Below, one piece after another: positions 13,351 to 18,616 of a DNA stretch of 18,616 bases. The notes beneath the pieces are model-generated. The model saw only the letters and a program-made list of their open reading frames with translations, did no database searches and had not been told where the DNA came from. Both the position numbers and the translations under genes were made by a program. Every line of letters begins with the position of its first letter. Within the stretch, counting starts at the first letter, position 1. The DNA comes from an uncultured Collinsella sp. (GTDB lineage: Bacteria > Actinomycetota > Coriobacteriia > Coriobacteriales > Coriobacteriaceae): positions 1 to 18,616 of the forward strand of contig CABUQY010000031.1 of assembly GCA_902493915.1 (NCBI GenBank), in the 5' to 3' direction.

Positions 13351-13731
13351 ATGACCACAACAGCCGCTCAGATCAACGTACGTCTCGATGCCGATCTTAA
13401 AAGGAGTGGGGACGCTGCTCTCTCCAGGGCCGGTATGACGCCGAGCCAAGCGGTGCGAGCGCTCTGGCAGCTTGCAGCGTCGCTGGCCGATCGCCCCGGT
13501 GCGCTCGAGGATATCCTGCTGCCCAGTCGTGCCCGGGCGGAACAGCGCGAGCGCGAAAAGGCCGCCAAACGTAAGCTCGAGCTCATGGATCAGGGGTCGA
13601 AGCTGTTCGCTGCCGCTTGCCGTGAGTCGGGAATCGATTTGGTCAAGGCTCAGCCCTCGGTCGATGAAGAGCTCAAACGGAACGCCTATGCGGATCGCTA
13701 TGGCGAGGAGATGAGCTGGCTCTATGAGTGA
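13351..13731 (+). CDS. RelB/DinJ-like ribbon-helix-helix antitoxin
   Basis: A 126-residue protein that probably neutralises the toxin encoded next and represses the operon. The N-terminus AAQINVRLDADLKRSGDAAL followed by GMTPSQAVRALWQLA (about 5-42) is the RelB/DinJ ribbon-helix-helix pattern: a beta strand with alternating Gln-Asn-Arg, then two helices. The C-terminal half is charged (RAEQREREKAAKRKLELMDQ), likely a helical toxin-binding region, and longer than usual for DinJ (about 85-100 residues). Start ATG 13351 has AAGGAGG at 13340-13346. The last codons overlap the PIN gene start by 8 bp, indicating translational coupling. Pairing with a PIN rather than a RelE/YafQ toxin is less usual. 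Confidence 0.82.
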   Translation: MTTTAAQINVRLDADLKRSGDAALSRAGMTPSQAVRALWQLAASLADRPGALEDILLPSRARAEQREREKAAKRKLELMDQGSKLFAAACRESGIDLVKAQPSVDEELKRNAYADRYGEEMSWLYE

Positions 13732-14215
13732 GGCTCCAAGGCGCATCTTGGTTGACACCAACGTGTGGCTCGATTACTTCATTCCCTCACGACGTGGTTG
13801 TTCGGTGGCGATTAAGTTTTTACGCGATGCATGCACGGCACAGGTGGATTTGCTGTATGCGGCGACATCGTCCAAAGACCTGTTCTATTTGATTTCAAGC
13901 GAACATAAGGCATGGTATCGGCGCGAGCATGGCTCACTATCCCAAGATGCCGCCGTGGCGGCGACATCACTTGCATGGGATTGCCTCGACGTGTTGTCGC
14001 AACTTGCCACGCCGGTACCCTGCGACCTGAGTGACATATGGATGGCGAGCAAGCAGCGTAATCTCCATAGCGATTACGAAGACGATTTAATCATTGCGGC
14101 AGCGATACGCGCCCAAGCAGATTTACTGGTCACCAACGATGTCAAGCTCTGTTCGCATGCGCCCGTCGCAGCAATGAGTGTGGAAGACGCAAAGAATTAC
14201 TTAGCAACGCTCTAG
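13724..14215 (+). CDS. PIN-domain protein, probable VapC-like toxin
   Basis: This 163-residue PIN domain is likely a magnesium-dependent ribonuclease acting as the toxin of the pair. Acidic site residues visible are Asp11 in ILVDTNVWLDYF (8-19), the acidic cluster SDYEDDLIIAAA (116-127) and Asp139 in LLVTNDVKL (134-142), in the order and spacing of PIN nucleases; a further Glu is probably Glu60. The start ATG 13724 lies inside the antitoxin frame (8-bp overlap), so the two are co-translated. No other partner is nearby: a weak hairpin and then a gene on the opposite strand follow. The PIN fold call is firm. Toxicity and target (tRNA, rRNA or mRNA) are inferred from family knowledge. Confidence 0.85.
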   Translation: MSEAPRRILVDTNVWLDYFIPSRRGCSVAIKFLRDACTAQVDLLYAATSSKDLFYLISSEHKAWYRREHGSLSQDAAVAATSLAWDCLDVLSQLATPVPCDLSDIWMASKQRNLHSDYEDDLIIAAAIRAQADLLVTNDVKLCSHAPVAAMSVEDAKNYLATL

Positions 14216-14266
14216 CAATTTGAAGACCCCACAGGTTGGCCAAACGGCAGGTTCGCAGCGTCGACC

Positions 14267-14294
14267 GGTCCGCCGTTCGTTAGAACGGCGGAAC
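14267..14294. terminator. Hairpin between convergent genes
   Basis: CCGCCGTTC (14270-14278) pairs exactly with GAACGGCGG (14283-14291) around GTTA; the flanks GGT/ACC nearly extend the stem. It sits between the PIN gene stop (14215) and the stop of the leftward dehydrogenase gene (14296). There is no T-run on either side, so efficiency is uncertain. Confidence 0.45.
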
Positions 14295-14295
14295 C

Positions 14296-15231
14296 CTAAT
14301 GTTCGATCCAACAGCGCAGGGTCTCGCCGGCTTGCAGGTGACGCAGATTCTCTGCGGCAATGTCGACCACATTGTTGAGCGTGGCTGCCAGGTGGAACCA
14401 GCCGGAGACGTGCGGCGTGATGAGCATGTTGGGCGCATCCCACAGGGGGCTTGTCTCAGGCAGCGGCTCGGGGTCGGTGACGTCGACCGCGGCGCCGGCG
14501 AGATGTCCCGACTCCAGGGCGGCAACCAAGTCGTCGGCGACCACAAGGTCGCCGCGGCCGCCGTTGGCAAAGAAGGCGCCCGGTTTCATCGCGGCGAAGA
14601 ACTCGGCGTTCGCCAGGCCGCGGGTCTCGGGTGTGCTGGGCATAAAGGATGCGACGATGTCAGCCTCGGCCAGGCGCTCGGACAGGGCGTCCATGCCGTC
14701 CATGTCCTCAAACACAATGGGGTAGACGAGTGGATGGCGCTTGATGCCGCGGACGTGCGCGCCCATGTTGCGGCAGAGCGTGGCGAAGTGGCCGCCGATA
14801 TCGCCCGCGCCCAGCACCAGCACATTGGCGTTTTTGAGCGAGGTGACCGGCCCCAAATCCTCCCAGCGATGCTCGCGCTGCAAGTTGTGATAGCCGGGCA
14901 GGCGCTTCATCATGGAAAGGACCATGGCAAACATGTGCTCGCTTACGGCCTGGCCGTAGGCGCCCACCGAGCAAGACAATTTGGCGTCGGCCGGCACGGT
15001 GCCGGCGGCCAAGTAATCGTCATAGCCAGCGGTCTGCAATTGCAACAGCTGGAGATGTTCGCATGCCGTGAGCATGTCAGGGTCGATGTTGCCCAAGATC
15101 ACGTCAGCATCGGCGACCTGCTCGCGCGTGGCGGCGTCGGCGCTCGTGTAGATAAAGTCCTCGCCCGGAGCGCTCGACTCAAGAATTGCACGATGACGGT
15201 CGTTGACGGGCAGCAAAACCAGGATGTTCAC
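14296..15231 (-). CDS. NAD-dependent D-2-hydroxyacid dehydrogenase family protein
   Basis: This 311-residue oxidoreductase of the D-isomer-specific 2-hydroxyacid dehydrogenase family interconverts 2-oxoacids and D-2-hydroxyacids with NAD(P)H. The Rossmann motif VLVLGAGDIGG lies at 137-147, and the catalytic triad is Arg226 (NGGRGDLV), Glu255 (DVTDPEPLP) and His274 (ITPHVSGW). The substrate domain is split between the N-terminus and the last 40 residues, as usual. I choose GTG 15231, preceded by AAAGGA at 6-nt spacing. The longer frame to 15306 would add 25 residues translated from an intergenic palindrome. The substrate is not evident; the region Q64-TAGYDDY-L74 replaces the more common TAGVDN-type motif. 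It follows the map terminator, so it is probably transcribed separately. Confidence 0.88.
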   Translation of the reverse strand: MNILVLLPVNDRHRAILESSAPGEDFIYTSADAATREQVADADVILGNIDPDMLTACEHLQLLQLQTAGYDDYLAAGTVPADAKLSCSVGAYGQAVSEHMFAMVLSMMKRLPGYHNLQREHRWEDLGPVTSLKNANVLVLGAGDIGGHFATLCRNMGAHVRGIKRHPLVYPIVFEDMDGMDALSERLAEADIVASFMPSTPETRGLANAEFFAAMKPGAFFANGGRGDLVVADDLVAALESGHLAGAAVDVTDPEPLPETSPLWDAPNMLITPHVSGWFHLAATLNNVVDIAAENLRHLQAGETLRCWIEH

Positions 15232-15250
15232 AAGCAGTCCTTTCCGCTCG

Positions 15251-15285
15251 ACCTGCCAAAAAGGGACAGGTTTATTTTGGCAGGT
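15251..15285. repeat. CCTGCCAAAA palindrome, copy 4
   Basis: ACCTGCCAAAA (15251-15261) and TTTTGGCAGGT (15275-15285) are exact 11-bp arms around AGGGACAGGTTTA. This is the cleanest copy in the window. It lies immediately upstream of the ribosome binding site of the dehydrogenase gene, in its presumed leader. Confidence 0.9.
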
Positions 15286-15303
15286 TGTATCAGGCAAAAC
15301 GTT

Positions 15304-15357
15304 CAAATAAAACGCCGGGCTACGCGATGGTTAACATATCCATCGCGTAGCCCGGCG
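15304..15357 (-). terminator. Strong Rho-independent terminator of map
   Basis: On the minus strand, the arms 15357-15340 and 15330-15313 pair perfectly over 18 bp (core GGGCTACGCGATGG) with a 9-nt loop, followed by TTTTATTTG (15312-15304). It starts 9 bp after the map stop codon region and insulates the dehydrogenase gene downstream. Confidence 0.93.
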
Positions 15358-15366
15358 CATCCACAG

Positions 15367-16254
15367 CTACCAGCTCAGCAGCTCGTAGCCATCCTCGGTC
15401 ACTACGAGCTGTACCTCGCACTGAGCCGAATCGCTGCCGTCCTTGGTGCGCACGCACCAACCGTCACCCTTGCTGATCTTGATGTCGGGCGCTCCGGCAT
15501 TGACCATGGGCTCGATGGTGAAGACCATGCCCGGGGCCATGATGGTGTCCACATCGGGTGCCTCGGTGGTAAAGCCCACAAACGGGTCCTCGTGGAACTC
15601 CTTACCGATGCCGTGCCCGCCGTATTCGCGCACCACGCTAAAACCGGCGTCCTCGACCGTCTTTTGCACGGCCTCGGCCATAACGGACAGCGGCAGCCAT
15701 GGCTTGACGGCCGCCAGACCCGCTTCCACGCTGGCGCGGGTGACGTCGACCAGGCGCTGGCGTTCGGCAGATACCTCGCCGATGCAGAACATGCGGCTCG
15801 AGTCGCTAAAGTAGCCGTCTAGGATCGTGGAGCAGTCCACATTGATGATGTCGCCCTCGTGCAGCACATCTGCATCGCAGGGGATACCGTGGCAGACGAC
15901 GTCGTTGATCGAGGTGCACACGCTTTTGGGGTAGCCCTCGTAGTTGAGGTCGGCCGGCGTGCCGCCGTGCTCGACGGTGTAGTTGTAGATCATCTGGTCG
16001 ATCTGGTTGGTGGTCATGCCCGCGGCGATGTGCTCGCCCACGTAGTCGAGCACGCCCACGTTGATGGCGGCCGAGCGCTTGATGCCCTCGATATCGGCGG
16101 GCGTCTTGTAGAGCGTGCGGGGCAGGACCTCCCAGCCCTCTTCCCACAAGCGCTCGAGGCGCTCATCAAAGGCGCTATGACATTTCTTATATTTTTTGCC
16201 GCTGCCGCACCAGCAAGCGTCGTTGCGGCCAGGCACGGGTCCGTTGTCAAACAT
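15367..16254 (-). CDS. map: Type I methionine aminopeptidase with N-terminal SEC-C zinc motif
   Basis: Removes the initiator methionine from nascent proteins; 295 residues. The N-terminal SEC-C motif GRNDACWCGSGKKYKKCH (9-26) carries Cys14, Cys16, Cys25 and His26 for zinc and probably helps ribosome or protein binding. The pita-bread catalytic domain has His122 (VCHGIP), metal ligands Asp140 (INVDCS), Asp151 (FSDSSR), His214 (GGHGIG), Glu248 (TIEPM) and Glu280 (SAQCE), all present. The last motif reads SAQCEVQLVV where many homologues have SAQ(F/Y)EHT. The start ATG 16254 has AAAGGAAG upstream. It is flanked by a palindromic repeat upstream and an 18-bp-stem terminator downstream, so it is probably a single-gene transcript rather than part of the usual secY-adk-map operon. 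Confidence 0.95.
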   Translation of the reverse strand: MFDNGPVPGRNDACWCGSGKKYKKCHSAFDERLERLWEEGWEVLPRTLYKTPADIEGIKRSAAINVGVLDYVGEHIAAGMTTNQIDQMIYNYTVEHGGTPADLNYEGYPKSVCTSINDVVCHGIPCDADVLHEGDIINVDCSTILDGYFSDSSRMFCIGEVSAERQRLVDVTRASVEAGLAAVKPWLPLSVMAEAVQKTVEDAGFSVVREYGGHGIGKEFHEDPFVGFTTEAPDVDTIMAPGMVFTIEPMVNAGAPDIKISKGDGWCVRTKDGSDSAQCEVQLVVTEDGYELLSW

Positions 16255-16306
16255 GGCTAACTTCCTTTCATCCGCAGCTAGTATAGCCCACCCACGTGTC
16301 CATAAA

Positions 16307-16373
16307 AGTTGCGGTGATATAGTTCCGATTTAAGCGGTTTAACAGCACAAATAGGAACTATATCACCGCAACT
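16307..16373. repeat. GTTGCGGTG palindrome family, copy 3
   Basis: The arms AGTTGCGGTGATATAGTTCC (16307-16326) and GGAACTATATCACCGCAACT (16354-16373) match perfectly, with a 27-nt loop. It lies between the radical SAM gene stop (16415) and map, both leftward. The arms share the GTTGCGGTG...ATAG core with copies about 8.4-9.7 kb away. Confidence 0.9.
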
Positions 16374-16414
16374 GATGGGGCGGGATGGCGGGTGCTAGCT
16401 GCTGCGTGGTTTTG

Positions 16415-17191
16415 CTAGTAGCTCACCTGGCAGGGAATGCCGATGGCGCGCACGCGCGCGGCAATGGCGTCGAGCACCTCAGGCGCCGCTTTGGCAAGGC
16501 CGGCGACCGGTGTCTCGCGCGCCACCGTGTAGATGGTCGCTTCTTGCGGGCGAATGCGCTCGAGCGCCGCGAGCCAGGGGGCAACGTACTCCTCGCCGGT
16601 GTTGTCGATGAGCTTGCCCTGATACTCGCCGGTCAAAAAGATCGTCTGGATAATAACGTGACCGTCAAAGCTTGCGAACGTCTCGATCTGGTGCTCGACG
16701 TCGTAGGGGCCAACAGGCTGGTCGAGCAGCTGGATAAATGCCGGATCGACCGTATCGAGCTTGAGGATGTTGTCGTCGACCATCATGAGCGCATCGTGCA
16801 CCTCGGGGCGGTCGGCGCGCGTACCGTTGGAGAGCACGGCGATTTTGGAGTTTGGGGCCAGCTGATCGCGCAGCGCGACGGCGCCGGCAATCGCCTGGGG
16901 AAACTCCGGTGCGGCGGTGGGCTCGCCGTTTCCTGCGAAGGTGATCACATCGGGGAGCTCGCCCTCGGCTGCCATCTCGCGCAGCTTTGCCTCGAGCGCG
17001 TCGAGCACCACGGCGGCTGTGTTGTACGGCTCATGGCAGGGGCGCTCGGCGTTGAGGCCGTTTTCGCAGTAAATGCAGTCGAACGTGCAGATTTTGCCGC
17101 TGGCGGGCATCATGTTGACTCCGAGCGAGAGACCAAGGCGACGGCTGCGAACGGGCCCAAAGATGGGGCTGGCATTCAAAAACGTAGACAT
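16415..17191 (-). CDS. Radical SAM protein (COG0731-like)
   Basis: A 258-residue radical SAM enzyme. The 4Fe-4S cluster motif CxxxCxxC is Cys35, Cys39 and Cys42 in KICTFDCIYCENG. The family-typical lead-in FGPVRSRRLGLSLGVNMMP (11-29) precedes it, as in COG0731-type Fe-S oxidoreductases. Downstream are FAGNGEPTAAPEF (the GGEP-like SAM-binding strand) and VLSNGT. The end, EATIYTVARETPVAGLAKA, resembles the C-terminal segment of that group. Substrate is unknown. The open frame extends to 17785, but sequence before MSTF has no similarity to the family and overlaps the divergent hydrolase gene. GAGGAG (17206-17201) is 9 nt before ATG 17191 and only 3 nt before the in-frame ATG 17197, so 17191 is preferred. 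Confidence 0.85.
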   Translation of the reverse strand: MSTFLNASPIFGPVRSRRLGLSLGVNMMPASGKICTFDCIYCENGLNAERPCHEPYNTAAVVLDALEAKLREMAAEGELPDVITFAGNGEPTAAPEFPQAIAGAVALRDQLAPNSKIAVLSNGTRADRPEVHDALMMVDDNILKLDTVDPAFIQLLDQPVGPYDVEHQIETFASFDGHVIIQTIFLTGEYQGKLIDNTGEEYVAPWLAALERIRPQEATIYTVARETPVAGLAKAAPEVLDAIAARVRAIGIPCQVSY

Positions 17192-17416
17192 AGGCATATG
17201 CTCCTCAAGACAATTGTGCCTAAGCATAGCATCGGCTCCAAAGCAAGGTGCGGGCTCTTGCTTTACAAGTTTCGTTTTTTCACGTCGCCCATTATGCCGC
17301 GCCATGAAAAGCCTCGGGTCGGGTAAAGTTAATCTGTTAACAAGGTGTAAGGAAGTGCGGGTCCATCCAACCGTACTGATGTACAACTGGATTGGCGTTG
17401 ATGATGGGGGCACAAC

Positions 17417-18223
17417 ATGGATTTTACGGTCGAGAATGCGGGCACCACGATCGCCTGCCGCGAGTATGCCGGCCCGGTTGTATCGTCCGATGCACCCGCC
17501 TTGGTGTGCGTGCACGGTGCGTGCGTCGACGGCGTCTTTTTTGACGGTATCGCCCGCGAGCTCGCCTGTGACTGCCGCGTCATTGCCTACGACCGCCGCG
17601 GTTGCGGCGAGAGTGGCGACGCTGCAGACGGACGCTACGACCTTGCCGCCCAGGCCGCCGACCTGCAGACTGTTATCGAGCATATTGGCGCTCCGGCAAA
17701 CGTGCTCGCGCACAGTGCCGGTACGTTGGTGGCCCTGGAGCTTCTCCGTGCAAACCCCGCCATAATCTCGCGTGCGATTCTGCATGAACCCGCCGTGACG
17801 GATGAGGGCGCCGGCCTGGGCGCGGCTCCGGTTTTGCTCGAGATGATCGCCGCGGGAAAGGTCTCCAGGGCATTACGGGCCTTCCTGGGCGCCATCGGCG
17901 ATTCGGACCCTGAGGCCCCCAAGTTAACCGAGGCAGAAGCCAAGCATGCCCTGCGCAACGGCCGCAGTTTCATGGCGAACGAATACGGGATTACTATGAC
18001 CTGCGTTCCCGATTGGGATAGCGTTCGCGCGTCGAAAACGGTGGCCGCCGTGCTTTTGGGCGAGCTCTCGATTGGCACGCCCCGCGAGGCGGGCACGAGG
18101 ATGGCGGCTGAGCTTTTGGACTGTCCGCTCGTAATGGTTCCCGGCGCGCACAACGGCCTGCGCGATCGCCCGGCAGCGGCTGCCCAGACGGTCCGTGGCA
18201 TCCTGGAGCTCTCGCAGCCGTAA
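17417..18223 (+). CDS. Alpha/beta hydrolase
   Basis: A 268-residue soluble alpha/beta hydrolase. The oxyanion-hole motif HGACVDG (33-39), strand-turn YDRRGCGES (58-66), nucleophile elbow AHSAGT (98-103, Ser100) and C-terminal GAHNGL (His around 243) form the expected scaffold. The acid is probably an Asp near 217-236 but was not fixed. The elbow has Ala where most families have Gly (GHSxG). Reaction and substrate (ester, lactone or peroxide) cannot be read from the sequence. Start ATG 17417 has only a weak GGGGG ribosome binding site about 7 nt upstream. The gene is divergent from the radical SAM gene, with about 225 bp between the starts. No terminator was found after it. Confidence 0.87.
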   Translation: MDFTVENAGTTIACREYAGPVVSSDAPALVCVHGACVDGVFFDGIARELACDCRVIAYDRRGCGESGDAADGRYDLAAQAADLQTVIEHIGAPANVLAHSAGTLVALELLRANPAIISRAILHEPAVTDEGAGLGAAPVLLEMIAAGKVSRALRAFLGAIGDSDPEAPKLTEAEAKHALRNGRSFMANEYGITMTCVPDWDSVRASKTVAAVLLGELSIGTPREAGTRMAAELLDCPLVMVPGAHNGLRDRPAAAAQTVRGILELSQP

Positions 18224-18425
18224 AAATCAAAGCAGCCTTCACCCACAAACGTTTCGGCCGTGTTAACAAATGTGCTCAAAAACTCACGCCTGCGGCTTCA
18301 ATTGCACCGTCTGCCAACTCATAAAAATGTAACAGCATTCACGTGCTTACCTGCATCGGCAAGGTGTTACCCTTGTAACATTTGGAACCCACCGCTACCA
18401 TGCGAAACTATCGAAAGGGCCCCAT
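18224..18425 (+). promoter_or_regulatory. Intergenic region with TGTTAC/GTAACA sites and candidate promoter
   Basis: TGTTAC-CCTT-GTAACA (18365-18380) is a perfect palindrome, and a third GTAACA lies at 18329-18334; TGTTAACA occurs near 18260. A promoter candidate, -35 TTGTAA (18373-18378) and -10 TACCAT (18396-18401) with 17-bp spacing, overlaps the palindrome, so the sites could be an operator for the gene at 18426. Each hexamer matches consensus at only 4 of 6 positions. Confidence 0.4.
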
Positions 18426-18616
18426 ATGCTCAATAATCACGAGGCCAATCTAACCGACGAGGAGGCTGCCGCCGAGGTCGCCCGCGTCGCGCAGACCTAC
18501 CCCGTGGTGCGTTTGCTGTCGGCCGACCAGATTAAGAGCGAGCCTAACTGCTTGCTCGCCGGCGATCGCTGCCCTTGTCTGCGTCAGTCGAGTCTTGAGG
18601 CCTTGGCAGATTCGGG
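18426..18616 (+). CDS. Start of an unidentified gene, truncated by the window end
   Basis: Only the first 63 codons are present. The start ATG 18426 is preceded by GAAAGGG at 18413-18419. The protein begins MLNNHEANLTDEEAAAEVAR and continues with TYPVVRLLSADQIKS, then a cysteine-containing stretch GDRCPCLRQSS and LEALADSG. The V-R-L-L-...-CPC pattern resembles the N-terminal sensory regions that precede GGDEF/EAL or similar signalling domains in gut bacteria, where a Cys-rich turn is common. This is only a suggestion, since the diagnostic part lies outside the window. The frame is open to the end with normal codon use for this genome. Confidence 0.7.
   Translation, partial: MLNNHEANLTDEEAAAEVARVAQTYPVVRLLSADQIKSEPNCLLAGDRCPCLRQSSLEALADS

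Noticed and set aside
15232..15306. 25-codon N-terminal extension of the 2-hydroxyacid dehydrogenase
   Set aside because: It is translated from the CCTGCCAAAA palindrome; the GTG at 15231 has AAAGGA at ideal spacing and the family's first beta strand begins there.
14299..15822. Plus-strand 507-codon open frame opposite the dehydrogenase and map genes
   Set aside because: It spans two genes on the other strand, an intergenic palindrome and a terminator. It encodes low-complexity His/Gly/Ala-rich sequence with no recognisable domain.
16385..17326. Plus-strand 313-codon open frame opposite the radical SAM gene
   Set aside because: Antisense shadow; the minus-strand frame has the CxxxCxxC motif and a ribosome binding site.
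17192..17785. N-terminal extension of the radical SAM frame
   Set aside because: The extra 198 codons overlap the divergent alpha/beta hydrolase gene and carry no family similarity, and a good ribosome binding site precedes ATG 17191.

Overview
The window looks like chromosome from a high-GC Gram-positive gut actinobacterium. The best guess is a Coriobacteriia member close to Collinsella. The grounds are the GC-rich codon use, the GAAC-N4-GTTC type LexA box, the M18 aminopeptidase, the SEC-C-tagged methionine aminopeptidase, and the abundance of short palindromic intergenic repeats. This assignment is inference from sequence style and was not checked by any search. No rRNA, tRNA, CRISPR array, prophage or intact insertion sequence is visible.

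Layout. (1) 1-2800: a hairpin, an Ogt-type DNA repair methyltransferase, a cluster of alternating GGGAC/TTTCCG repeats, a chimeric remnant of an Abi_2 gene joined to the tail of a ClC chloride channel gene, and a GyrI-like gene on the minus strand with a perfect SOS box in its promoter. (2) 2793-6265: an ABC exporter operon (ATPase plus large two-FtsX-domain permease) ending in a clear terminator. (3) 6266-9281: an accessory, repeat-rich region. It holds a membrane-anchored HTH regulator, a conserved 106-residue protein of unknown function, a 385-bp duplicated module (permease tail, terminator and MITE-like element), and several unrelated palindromic elements. (4) 9282-11587, minus strand: a 6-phosphofructokinase with unusual active-site motifs and a membrane-anchored Ntn-type linear amide hydrolase. 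(5) 11749-14215, plus strand: an M18 aminopeptidase, then a promoter and a RelB-like antitoxin with an overlapping PIN toxin gene. (6) 14296-17191, minus strand: a D-2-hydroxyacid dehydrogenase, methionine aminopeptidase and a COG0731-like radical SAM protein. (7) 17417-18616, plus strand: an alpha/beta hydrolase and the start of a gene that runs off the window.

Most genes are housekeeping or single-gene units with good Shine-Dalgarno sequences. The unusual part is the space between them. At least seven distinct families of inverted repeats occupy the intergenic gaps. Two of them are multi-copy inside this window: AGTTGCGGTGATATAG-type palindromes (three copies) and ACCTGCCAAAA...TTTTGGCAGGT palindromes (four copies). 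Some sit exactly where terminators would be, and one overlaps the pfkA stop codon. Functionally, the LexA box in front of the GyrI-like gene and the possible RelB-PIN toxin-antitoxin operon are the clearest regulatory stories.
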